This document shows positions 1-11,571 of a stretch of DNA of 64,000 bases, piece after piece (position 1 is the stretch's first letter; each line of letters starts with the position of its first letter). The stretch is from Cryphonectria parasitica EP155 (lineage: Eukaryota; Ascomycota; Sordariomycetes; Diaporthales; Cryphonectriaceae). A program made the translations under genes and the position numbers. The stretch covers positions 1,386,001-1,450,000 of the forward strand of contig NW_024468914.1 in NCBI RefSeq assembly GCF_011745365.1. Reading direction: 5' to 3'. The notes below the pieces were generated by a model. The model was not told the DNA's origin, did not search any database, and saw only the letters and a program-made list of their open reading frames with translations.

Positions 1-51
1 CCTGTTCCTGTGTTGGAGGAGCGGGCTCCCACCAACCGGCCACAGCCAAAC

Positions 52-2111
52 ATGGCATACACCAACTCCCAGACAACGGCCTCTCAGCCATCACAACCAC
101 AACAACAACAAGCCACCTCATTATCACCACCAAGTCAGTTCGACATAATGGACGACCTGAATGAGAAGGAGGCTGGCGACTATGAACAGTTCATCAACCA
201 GGATGGATCAAGAAGTGGTCTTGCCTCATGCGCCTCGTCCATAACAGCCTTTGATCCCAGGAACAGTTCAGACCGCGAGAGGGCCTACCACAGCGATGAC
301 GATGACGAATTCACAAAAGGATACTCATCATCCGCACCCTTTCTGCCGAGGGACGAGGAAGCAGCACCAGAGGCGCCCAAGAAGGCTGCACCAGAACATG
401 TCACCTGGATGTCTCTGCCTCACAAGGGCCAGCTTCTGATCCTGTTCCTCTGCCGCATGGTCGACTTTCTTCAGGTTGCCACCCTGCAGGCGTACATCTT
501 TTACCAGCTGCGACACATGGCTGAACAGCAGATACTAGAGGCCGGCTCAGGTATGTTTTACTACCCAGAAAATCCCACTTTTATTGTTGTCATTTTTTCA
601 CTAACAGTGTCTGTTTAGATGCAGTCATGTCTGATGCCAAGATCTCAGCACAGGCTGGTCTCCTGACAGGAGGCTTCACCGGTGCTCAAGTTCTCACAGC
701 CATTTTCTGGGGCAAGGTGGCCGACTCTCCCAAGATCTACGGAGGCCGCAAGATGGTGCTCCTGATCGGAACCCTCGGAACGGCGATTGCCTGTTTCGGG
801 TATGGCTTCTCCAACTCATTTGCCACCGCCATGTTCTGGAGAGTTGTCGCAGGCTGCGTCAACGGCCTTGTCGGCATCATCCGGACCATGATCTCTGAGA
901 TCACCGTCGAGAGGAAGTACCAGTCCAGGGCTTTCCTCATCCTGCCAATGAGCTTCAACGTCGCTGGTATCTTGGGCCCCATTCTCGGAGGCTGGCTTGC
1001 GGACCCGGCTGTGACCCTCCCTGCGTGGTTCGCACCAGGTGCTCCCTTCCACAGCACGCTGATTGAGAAATACCCCTTCGCGCTGCCTTCGATCGCCAAC
1101 GCTGCCGCCCTCTTCGCCGTGTTTCTGGCTGTCCTCTTTGGCCTGGAGGAAACTTCCAAGTCCAAGAAGGGCACCTACGATATCGGTCTGGACTATGCGG
1201 CCCGCGTCAAGTGTTTTATCCTGCGCAGGCCCAGCGACTACGTCTACCACGACCGCAGCGGCTACGACCAGCTCGAGTCGATGCAGATGAGCGAGAAGAG
1301 CGGCAGACCCGCGATGCCCGCTGCCCTCCCTGGCAAGAAGAGAAAGACCCTCCCCTTCTCGCGCCTGTGGACCAAGAACGTCATCTTCACCCTCCTCAGC
1401 CAGGCCTTTTACGACTTCCACCTGGGCGCCTTCACCAACATCTGGACCCTCTTCCTGTCCACCCCTCGCCCTGGCTTCGTCTCCCCCTCTGTCGAGACCA
1501 TTCCCGTCGTCGAGGGCCGTGCTCTGGGCAAGCGCAACTTGCTCTGGTTCGCAGGAGGCCTGGGCATGCCTGCTTCTACGGTTGGCAACGCCACCTCCAT
1601 CCTCGGCGTCCTGGGCATGCTGCTGCAGGTCGTCATGTACCCGCCCATGCACGCCCGCCTGGGAACCCTGCGCAGCTTCCGGTACTTCCTCGTCATCTTC
1701 CCCGTGGCCTACCTGCTCGCGCCCTTCCTCGCCACCCTCCCACAGACCCAGAACGAGGACGGCACCACGTCGGTGTCTACCGCCCTCTGGTTCGCCATCG
1801 TCATGATCCTGTTCCTGCACACCTCTGCGCGCACCATGACACTGCCCGCCAGCATCATCCTGCTCAACAACTGCAGCCCGCACCCTTCTGTGCTGGGTAC
1901 TATCCACGGCATCGGACAGTCCGTGTCTGCTGGGTTTAGGACTGTTGGACCCATCGTGGGCGGCTGGTGGTACGGCATGGGCTTGGACTGGGGCATGGTC
2001 GCCTTCAGCTGGTGGGCTGTGGCCCTTGTCAGCGTGGGTGGCTCGATTGCCTCCTTGATGCTGTACGAGGGTACCGGCAAGGAGATTGAGCTGGATGACG
2101 AGGAGGAATAG
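52..2111 (+). CDS. MFS transporter (fungal DHA1/YCR023C-like), 2 exons
   Basis: Exons 52-550 and 619-2111; the intron (551-618, GTATGT...TTTAG) restores one frame of 663 codons. Residues 1 to about 118 form a low-complexity, Gln/Ser/Asp-rich cytosolic head; membrane segments begin with GQLLILFLCRMVDF. A motif-A-like loop (GKVADSPKIYGGRK) follows TM2, and the central loop (about residues 360-430) is long and charged before TM7, the usual MFS 6+6 layout. The sequence resembles the TetA/zinc-induced-facilitator-like proteins related to yeast YCR023C; the substrate is unknown. The frame is open to the window edge, so the true start could lie upstream; ATG 52 is the first ATG seen. It is convergent with the CorA-like gene. 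MFS is certain, the subfamily is inference. Confidence 0.88.
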
Positions 2112-3064
2112 ATTATGTGATGATATTATTACAAGAGGAAAGAAATTCATTTGTACACTTAGACATCATGTTAATAGCGACTGCATTTCAACAAGACATT
2201 CTGAGTCTTGAACTTCACATTACTTTGCTCACTTACTTACTGGTCCAAGTGATGATCACATAATGATGACTTGTATTTTCCTACTTCTTACCATGTCTAC
2301 TGAGTGATGATCCTAGAGGACATGAATGATATACTGTTGCCATACAACTGACTGGCTGCTACGATGAACCGCTCAGCTAGTCTACTGTCTAAGTATGTAA
2401 AACAACTTATGTATACTATCTTAGCCGCACTTGGCTCAGACCGCACGAAATCTGCTCTATTGCAACCTTAGCCAGCCTTTGCCCTTACCTTCCTACCAAT
2501 TTCAGAACCTACACACAAGAGTCGTAAAGAAGATTAAATTGCAGGTGGGATGAGGCGTCATTTGGGAAATTCTAGTCTCTCTTAACATCTACATAATTCA
2601 AAATGGCAATTCTCAACAGAGAAAGCATCGAGGATTGACCAACAAACCCACAACTAAAAAAAAAAAAAAAAAGCCTTATAATCTTTATTATTGTTGTTTG
2701 ATGATCTTGCTTCTAAATCCAAAATCAATCAGCATTCTGACTTGAGCATTTTCGAACATCACTTCAGCAGTATTGATTATTACGTGAACATGAACCTCGG
2801 GACAACACAATCTCATTCTCATCTGGTCGTATATAAAGGTGTCATGATTCATCAAATCATTCTACTTAGTAAGTACAAACACGTAACATGTGATGCCTCG
2901 CTATGCTAAATGCTATGTAAATTCAGGTCTCCCCGATGTAAGAACGCAGCCTGCATGTCTCATGTCTCGTAACTCGTTATTGAAAGAGCCAGCAACAAGT
3001 ATTATACCTCGCAACGAGCCAAACGCCGAAAGTAAAGGGGGGAAATATCCTTTTTTTCTACTGT
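2112..3064. other. Intergenic, shared 3' flank
   Basis: AT-rich gap between the convergent MFS and CorA-like genes. It holds an A17 tract at 2656-2672. The longest frame (2691-2909) has no protein-like features. No RNA gene seen. Confidence 0.6.
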
Positions 3065-5100
3065 TCACACGATCCCATTGCGGTGCTCATCAAGACGAGC
3101 ATCATCCTCCGTGGCAAGTTGGCGCAGCCGAAACGTTGGCGGAGAAATCAAACCATTCTCGTTCCTAGACCGTCTTCCCAACCACTTGGATGTCGTTGCA
3201 TCATCGCTCGAGTTAGATCTGCTCGTCGACAGGAACGACATGGCGGGCTCCGTCTCAGATGTGGTGGCTTCGCCCTTCCTCACCGACATGTAAAGGAAGT
3301 CGTAAAGGTAACTGGTCTCGAGCTGCCTGGGCCTGCGGTCGTCGGTCCAGTAGCGCTCCTCGCTCAGGTCCTTGGACAGGTGCTTCCTGAAGTAGCGGTC
3401 CTGGCCCACCCACCAGGCACGCCAGAGGATGAGGATGAGGAGGGTCAGTGGGACGGTGATGGCCCAGTACCACCAAAAGTCAATGCCCACGACGGAGCTG
3501 CCGTCCCAGTCGAAGATGCCCATTCCAAACAGAGAACTCATGAATTCGCCTGGGAGGAAGACAGCTGTGATGATGGCCAGCGCTTTCATGGAGGACGAGT
3601 CTCTTGAGGATGCTACAGCCATGCGTGCGTTGAGGTTGTTGTCCTCCTGGGCTATTTTGCTGTATATCTGATATGGAGAGTCAGTCAAGAGGTATGGATA
3701 GTCAAAGATTGCGCAGAGAAGTCCATGCAGGAAGTGAAACAAAGTACTCTACTCACAATATCAACCAGGGCTTTACATCGCATCTCAAGAATGGTCCTGT
3801 CCGTCTTGAGAGACTGGCACAACTGCAAGAGACCCTCGAGGTACTGCCTGATCTCGTGCCAGTGCCCAGCCAGCGGGTCATCCGAGATTCTAGCCCGCAG
3901 CAGGCCCGTCTTGACTTTGCCACGAGCCGACAACGGAACAGGAAACGCAGCACCGCTCGGTGTGGCATTGTCTGGACCCTGCCTGACATCATCCAGCTCG
4001 TCCCCCGCGGCGAGGAGGACATGGCACGTGCGCTCGAACCACTCCAGAGTGTTCAGCAGCCGAATCGACTTCTTCAGCACATCGTGCGCATTCTTCATCA
4101 GCTCTGTAGACTTTTTGTACACCGGCACCCCTTGACCCTGGCTGGTGCTCCCACTCCTGCTATGTCCCGAGCCTTGACGGCGTGCCGGCGTGATGGAGGG
4201 CGTCTTCTGGAGCCCAACATCCCGCTGCCGCGCGCGCTCGTCGATGGCGTCGAACCCAGCCATGTTGCTCACGTCGCGCTCGACAGCCAGGACCTCGCTG
4301 TGGTTCTCTGCCACGGCCCTCTCGGTGCTGGCGAACTGCACCTGCAGCAGCATGACGGGAATGACAAGGGGGTGGGCCCAGTGCGACTTGCACGCCTGCA
4401 TGCGCGTGTCGTACTGCTCCAGGTCGTCGCCGCCACCGCCACCTCCGTTGCTGTTGCTGTTGTTCTGGTGAGGCTCGACAAAGGACGACTGACGGATGAG
4501 GGTGGTGGTTGTGCGGTCTGTCACGATGTATGTCATGGAGAGAAAGTCGTAGGGAGCCTGTGGGTCTGTCGGGAAGGACAGGATGATGCTGAGTTTCTCG
4601 TGGTGGCGGTCCCAGAACGTCGACTCGACCGCCCTCCTCCTGACGTACTGCAGTGTCGCCGGGTGGAGGTCCATGGCGGCGTAGTCCTCTGCCGTCAGGT
4701 ACAAGCCATCCAGGTCGAGGTCCTCGCTAGACTTGATATTCGGCCGTCGATGGCATATCACCTGCCGCACTCTGCCCTGCAAGAGGTGCGACGATTTAAG
4801 CCTAGGGCTCCAGCCACCATCGACGTCGACAGCGTAGTCATCCCTCAGAGCCTGGTGGAATAGCTCATCTCCTCTGCTCCCGTCCTTGGACGTGATGTGC
4901 TGAGGAATGTGCCTAAGAAAAGGGCGGTCGTTGTCCGTGTCGCCAGAGTGAATAGTGCTCGCACAGTCGATATCTGGATCCTTAGCAAAAATGGCATACT
5001 CTTGGAATTTGAGATGCGAGGCGCCTTCGCGCAGCAGGATGTCGCCCTGGAGCGTGTTGGTGTCGTGCAGGAAGAGGTCGGACCGGTGAGGACACTTCAT
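3065..5100 (-). CDS. CorA-like divalent-cation transporter family membrane protein, 2 exons
   Basis: Coding exons (minus) 5100-3757 and 3667-3065, joined in phase 0 over an 89-nt intron (GTGAGT...ATCAG): 648 aa. Two membrane spans sit near the C-terminus (about 477-497 and 510-531) with the short linker FGMGIFDWDG between them, the topology of CorA/Mg2+ transporters. They follow a long soluble domain with helical stretches (for example the region around RLLNTLEWFERTCHVLLAAG). The canonical Gly-Met-Asn at the end of TM1 reads Gly-Met-Gly, as in many fungal CorA-like proteins whose transport activity is unproven. ATG 5100 follows an in-frame TGA just upstream with no earlier ATG, which decides the start; the 5' flank is a GGA/ACG triplet-repeat stretch. 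Family call is good; Mg2+ transport is inferred only. Confidence 0.82.
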
Positions 5101-6143
5101 CGTCGTCGTTTTCGTCGTCGTCGTCGGGCCGCTGTAGCCTTGTCCTCCTCCTCCTCCTCCTCCTGAACCTGCTCACCGCCTTCCAGCAACGGGGTCTTCC
5201 CTGGCTGTCTATTACTATATTGCCGTTAATTCTCAGGGTTTAACCCGGGGCATGACAATCAAGTCACAGTAGTATTAGATCGTTTGTCAAGCGCTGCTCA
5301 TTGAGGCTGTGCTGCTTGCTGTCATGGGCACACGACAAGTGCCGCGGGTAGACACATGGAGAAAACGACCCCTGGCCACGAGAAGACCCCCATCCTCTCT
5401 CTCTCTCTCTCTTTTCTGCTACTGCTCACCGAGAGAAGAATTCTGCTTCGAGGATCCGCTGTCCTTTTCCTTACCGCACGCGTTATCGCTTGGCGGTGGA
5501 GCATGCATGCAGCCATCATTTGTTCCCCGGGTCCACAGAGATCATCCCAAGTGGACAATAGTCAGGAATTGAACGCGAATCAGGAACCTAGATTTGTGCT
5601 TCAGCTGTTGTCATCGATACAGCGCAGCGGTAAAAAGCGGATAATAGCACCTGGTGATGGCTGGGGCGGTCAGAAAGCTTGCATGTAGTTCAACCAATAT
5701 GTCATTTTGAAAAGTGCAAATCTGAGTACTCATATTCAAGGTGACGCCCCTGGTCAACTATACGCATGGTGGGTGCGTGTATAGGTAGTAGTGGGTTAGG
5801 TAAGGCTCTGAAACTTCCAGTACGCGGAAGTTGGCTTGGAGAGCGAGAACATCAAGTAAAAGCAGAGCAATGACGCGGAAGCCGAGATACTCAGCAGAGT
5901 ATTCGAAATACTCTTCTGCGCTTTGCTTAATAACACATCTTATACGAGAAGAAGATAAGATGAAACACTATAATCACTATTTTGGTCCAGTGTGATGCAA
6001 TCTTGTCAACGGTAATCTCGAATACAATGAGCAAGCAGTTCAAGTACTCTAGCGAATCTTCTCGTCGACCAAACTAATGTGCCCACAGAAAGATGCTCAG
6101 GATAACCCTCAGAGTGAATGAAAAGAACGACAGCGCGTCCTCC
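5101..6143. other. Intergenic; promoter side of the CorA-like gene
   Basis: Lies between the CorA-like start and the 3' end of the Ppo gene. Triplet repeats (CGT)n and (CCT)n occupy 5101-5166 and a (CT)n tract about 5395-5413. No coding or RNA feature recognised. Confidence 0.55.
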
Positions 6144-9100
6144 TCAGCCCCAACACACCTTCATCGACCAAGGCAACGGAGAAACACTGCACCAGTCCTC
6201 CGTCAGGTACATGCCAAATGGCTCGCTGCTCGTGCTGATCTTCTTAAGCTCGCCCTGCGGCCCCGGTGCACGTCGGAGGTTGTCCAGCCGGAACACGGCG
6301 CGGAACATCTCTGTCAGTGCGAGGTATATGACCGCCTTTCCCAGACAAGTGTCATTCTCGGGTCCAGGGAGTATATAGCTCTCAATGGGACGGTCGGGGT
6401 TGATTTTCCCAGCTAGGTTGGAGTGTAGAGAGGGCTGTAAGACAGACGAACATCATGGTATTAGCACTACTATATCCAGTGAGAGATTGATAGCTTGTTT
6501 CAGACCTACCACTTCGACAAGCACATGGCTGCCTGCATCTCCAGAGTCGCGTCCTTTACCTCCTCCCGGGGTTGCAGACAGGCGAACTGCTTCCAAGGCA
6601 TAACCCAGAAGCCGCGCGTCTGTCTCATCTGAAGGATCTTCGCGTGCCAGCTGTTGGATCTGAAGGAGATGAGACTTATTCTCTGGAAAAAGATAAAAGT
6701 CGACGGCTTGGGCGAACTGCTTAGTGTTAGCAAGTCGCTCATTTCCATATGAGTGGAGGAGAAAAGGAAGAAGAAGAAGAAGAAGAAGAAAAAGGAGGAC
6801 CGCAGCTTACCATTGCACCTTGTGCGGATACGGTCGTGGCGGAAGCTGGCAGGATCTGGCTCCACGCAATATCAGAAGAACTTAGACCACTCTTGGAGAG
6901 ATTCTTGATGAAGTCTGTGCCATAAGCAGCCCAAGAGTCATGCGTCTTTCCAGTACCAAACCAACCAGTTATGTTGCTGACGGCTGTCTCAGTCAGCTCG
7001 CCGAGCTGAACAGCCACCGTCTTGGCGGCCTGTCGAAGTGGGAAGGCCTTCACTGCATCGCTGTCAAGGTATGTGGTCAAGTAGATGAGCGTCAGCACAG
7101 CATGTAGCTCGTCTGCGGTGTAGATGCCCTTAGGGTTAGAGGAGGTCTTGACAGGCAAGCTGAACAGACGGGAGACGAAGTGAACCTGGAATATGAACGA
7201 TCATTAGAACATATACTTCTGCGATATACTATGTGTAGTCGGTGTTTACTTACGCCAGCCAAATTGCCCACATCTCTGATTATATCGACAAAGTGGGTAG
7301 TTACCAGCTCATAACTCTTCTCACGCAGTAGCTCATCCATCAATTGCGCATAAGAAGTCGTGACCGCATCTTCCCAACCTTCTCCAGATACATATGCCTC
7401 GTTAGGCGACAGCGTAGCACCTGAGTTGCCCGTGAGAGCATTGGTTGTCTCGCACCACATGTCTCTATATTGAGCTTCTGTGTGTCTGGCACCTACTACG
7501 GGTGGAGGTGAAAAGGCAGGACGCTCCCAGGTAAACAGCTCGGCGCGGTTGAGGGAGGTCAAGATGCGGTGGTTCTCCGGTGGAATGACCATGGGGTAAT
7601 GCGCGTAGACAGAGTTGGTCTTGAAGTGATTGGGGAATGCGCGGAGGAAGAGTTTGGAAAAGCAGCAGCCGTGGTTCACACTCAGATCGTACTGCACCTC
7701 GTTGTAGCCCCAGTTTGTCAGGGCGCGGGCACTGTAGTCGGTTGTGTAGTATCTGTCGCCGCGCACGAGGCAGACAGCATCGCTCAGTACCACGCGCGAG
7801 ATGGTGTAGGTCGGCGCAATGCCCACGCCCGGAACCATTGGTTCCTTTGCCTCTTCGGCCACAAGGCCTGGGTAGAGCTCCACAAAGTCGGGATGCTCGT
7901 ACAGATGCCTCAGACAGCTTGCCACCTCAGGATCGGAGTTGAGCTCCTCAAAGGTGTCGTACGGCTTGAGGCCAAAGTGCCTTCGGAATTCATTCAGGCC
8001 AGCCACATGCCATTTTCGGCCTTGCAGAATGCCCAGAATCTCAACAGGTCTCATGGAGAGAGGTACGTTGCGTGCACCAAAGGCACCGGCACAGTCCTCA
8101 ATCGATGATGTGATGCACTCAACCAGGTCATCATCGCTGTACTTGCCCGTCTTCGGATCACGCTGAAAATCACCAAAGGTTCTCTGAGCAGGGTCGTCGG
8201 GGGTTTTCCTGTCGAAGTTGGCGAAGCCCATGATCATATCTTGGAGTGTGACCTCGGTAGAAGACTTTCCAATGAGGTTGGCAAATAGCTCCTGGATCCA
8301 TTTATCGTCCTTCTCCGAGATGCAGCTGTGCCACCGGTAACAAAGATTGAACTCAGCTGACACCACGTTGCCGGTGCCAGAGGCCGCTCCAGCAGCTGTG
8401 CCAGCGTCACGGCCCATCTCCTGACGAGGATCCAGAGTCCACGTCGTATCGCAGCGGTTCAGATTGACAATATTGCGAACATAGTCGACCAGTGTGATGT
8501 TAATGTATAGACCCGAGGTCACGAGTCGAGCCGTCTGGAAGAGGTCCTCATCGTACTTCTTCCATGCCTCGTCACTCTCGCGCTGCTTTTCGTTGTCGGG
8601 TCCTCCAATGGGAAAGGGGCTGAACAGACCAGGGCGCTGCCCAGGAGGCGGCGTGAACCGGCCACCTTCATTGATGGCCGCCAGATGCTCAGCTACGTGA
8701 TTGTGGAATCGATTGAACATGACCAGCAGCACGGATACACCAGGTGGCATTCCGCCGAGACGCTTGTCCGCATACGAGTCGGGCTTAAGTTTACCATCCT
8801 GAAAGGTGCGAATCGTGTTCTGCATATCCTGGTTGCTGCCGTACAGCGGCGAGAGATCCAAGTACGAAGACGTATTCGTCTTGGTCATGTCTTTGGGGTC
8901 TGTCCAGAACAGATCATGGATGATTATGGTCGCCCAGTACCACAAAATGCTGGAAACGTTGTTCGGATGCTTCCTATAGCCCTCACTCGATCGCTTCATC
9001 ACTGTGTCAAAGATGAGCGCCGGGTCGGGCAGCGCACCAGGAGGCATAATAGTCGGCCGAACAGAACGCGCATATGTGGTCCCTGCTGCACCCATTTGTG

Positions 9101-9756
9101 GAAATAGTGGATTGTTATTGGATCCATCGGCTCTTCGATACATATACTTCTCTCCGATGTAACTGAGGACAGGATGATCCAGGCTGTCCCATAGCTCGTC
9201 AATGAACTGGTCCGTCAGCAGGACCCGGTTGCGAGACTTGGTTGGAAGACCGGCCACGAGCTGGATGACGCGCTCCATGAGCATTGTGTGGTCATCCATG
9301 GGCTCGTTGCCCTTGAGCTTGCTCTTGATCAGTGCAATGAACGTCTTGACATCTGTGATAGGAGTCAGCGGCTGTCTATCTAATGGTGGCAAGCAAGTTG
9401 CATTGTTTGATACCTTTCCAGCTGATATACTTCAAGTCCACCCTAAACCCCGTCTGCCACCTCTTTGCACTTCCTGTACCAACTCCATTCTGCGTAGGCA
9501 TAGGCCTTCGCGGCGCATGAACGAGCTGAGCAAACTGGTCGAGGGCATCTGTGATGCCTGCGCGGTCCGCTTTGGGAGTCAATCGCGGCGACGCTGTTGA
9601 TAGAGGTGGAAGTGGCCCTGGTCTGCTGGTGTCTGATTTCTTTGGTCCAGACGAATTGGTCTGCGCAAGACGGTCCAAGCCGTTGACCCCATGAACACCG
9701 TTGGTGTTGGGACCAACATCGTTGGTCCCATTCGTAGACGTTGTGTGTGACGCCAT
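6144..9756 (-). CDS. Psi-producing oxygenase / linoleate diol synthase-like: heme dioxygenase fused to P450, 5 exons
   Basis: Exons (minus) 9756-9414, 9352-7254, 7185-6811, 6716-6510, 6434-6144; all junctions are GT-AG and keep frame, 1104 aa. N-terminal peroxidase-like dioxygenase: distal-side His260 in ATIIIHDLFW, SSYLDLSPLYGSNQ, and YRWH (453-456) carrying the catalytic Tyr and proximal His known from PpoA. These enzymes turn oleic/linoleic acid into hydroperoxides; the C-terminal P450 half isomerises them to diols (oxylipin 'psi' signals controlling sporulation). The P450 half keeps E-x-x-R (EAVR, 981-984) and the heme Cys1038 in DTCLGKA. Its I-helix segment reads VSAQGAM (933-939) where diol synthases have an Ala-Asn-Gln-x-Gln motif, so the second reaction may be altered or lost. 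Family certain; product specificity unknown. Ppo subtype (A, B or C) not assigned. Confidence 0.93.
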
Positions 9757-11571
9757 GCTGCCTCTTGAGTCTTTCTTACAGAAGTCACAAGTCTAGCAAC
9801 AAGATATGAAGGGGGATGACGACTCGATTCTGGTCAGACGAGTAGAAGCAAAGCAGAGACAAATATGTTGAGGCGTAAAGGAGCTCTCAACTCGAACGAG
9901 TGGTCGGCACGGCTGAGGAAAGGTTTGATGTAGAAATGTAGTACGGGGCCTATGCTGTGAGGTAATACCCGACCTGCTACTGTAAAACAACGTGAAAAAG
10001 AACGGGAAGCCCGTTCTCTTGGTCTAACATGCCAATGCCAGCACTTTGGAAAACAACAATAATCAACTTGTCCTGTGTTGCCACCCCTCACGGATCAAAG
10101 ATGATTTAAGTGGCGGCCGCCAGCGATTGTGGACAGCTGAATATGGGAATCAATGTTTCACGTGCTCCGCTTGTCATTGTTGCGCGGAGTTGTTGTGAAA
10201 TGGCTGCGAGAGACCAGGGATGCTTTTCTCAGTATGCGACTCAGGCAACGTTTAGATGTAGCCAGCCGCTGATCACAATGCGCACACACCATGACAAATT
10301 GATAGTCATGCAACCGAATCACCTCGTCGGCGACGTTGCAGTCAGAACCAATATGAAAAGGCGCATCCACACAGCTGAGTTGCTGCCCAAGAAAGTCCAT
10401 CGAACCAACCAGAAAGCCCAGATAAAGTGGCACTTTGGCGTTGCTGGAGATCATTGGTGATGATGATATTCCCGATGTAGGCCGGGCCATCACAAGGCTG
10501 CTGACAAGGCGCAGAAGTAGTGTACACCATCCGCCCCTCAGCTGAGGAAAGCAGCGCCTCGGTTGCTGTTGATAGAAGGTCGGTGGAGTCTGGGTGGTCT
10601 CACCTGCAGCAAAATTATCCAGACTATTGCCCCCTGGTACGCTCTGAAAAGCCACCGGGGGATTGCACATGCGATCTGCGGCGACGGTACCCGACACATC
10701 TTGTTGTATAACGCAACGAAATGAAAGAACACGTTAGAACTGAACGAGTACAACATAATTTGTCATCTTGCCGTGCAGTTTGAACACCGCAGATGCGAAT
10801 GAAAGCATTGTGGCTTGGAATAATTTGCCCGAGACATGGTGACGACAATCCAGACGAATCCAGTTTCAGACACGTGCCTCCCATCCAACCCCCCTCCCCT
10901 CTGCTTATACCAGAGCCATGGCGGTCTTTTCTTTTCCTGACCCATCCCTAAGACCCAATTTCAGCTGAGCTAGTATTCGATGTCGCCTTGGAAAGACGAT
11001 CCCAAGAGCTTGCCAATGGCGTGGCGCATCGCCGTGATCATATGTCTACAAAATCGAAGCCAGTCATTCAGGATTTCAGGAACGTGCGCTGACAATAGTC
11101 CACAGAAAAAGAAAAGAAAGGAGGCTGTCAGCCTGCCGAAGATGTTATGAGCAAAGAAGTTGGGGTTGGACTGATCGATAGTGCAGGCAGGTCCCCGAGA
11201 AATTGGCCCCGAGAAATTGTTGGTAGTAGTTTAATTGTATGCAATGGAAATAGTGCGTGCTTATTCCTATGCGGTGTATCAATAGACCTGTGCAACATGC
11301 CCATCCTTTGTCCCACGCTAATCTCGGTAGATTGGGCTACGAAGCTGAGGCCAAAGAGCTTCATCAGGAGCCAATCGCTGAGATGGCTGCGAGAGCCAAC
11401 CATGCGGACGATATAGGTGCGTGGCAGGTGCAAATGGGATCACAAAACCCCTTTTTTGTGCCATACGCCCACGAAATCCCTCCCAATTTCGACTTTCCCC
11501 ACCCAGAGTTCCTCTCTGCTCGTACATTCAGCAAAGGATCCAGCTTCAAAACCCCTAGAGACTTTGCAAAC
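9757..11571. other. Divergent intergenic region (Ppo / DUF2235)
   Basis: 1.8 kb between the divergent Ppo and DUF2235 genes, presumably holding both promoters. Several open frames of 60-180 codons exist but look compositionally random. The frame of the DUF2235 first exon stays open upstream to about 11257 with further ATGs at 11269 and 11435. No RNA gene seen. Confidence 0.5.

Noticed and set aside
816..2150. 444-codon minus-strand frame antisense to the MFS gene
   Set aside because: Gly/His/Gln/Arg-biased shadow of GC-rich codons on the opposite strand; the plus strand gives a clear transporter.
3673..4863. 396-codon plus-strand frame opposite the CorA-like gene
   Set aside because: Antisense shadow; the minus strand carries a spliced protein with two C-terminal spans.
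10158..10697. 179-codon minus-strand frame
   Set aside because: Begins with GTG, no ATG until the tenth codon, no domain or hydrophobic pattern.
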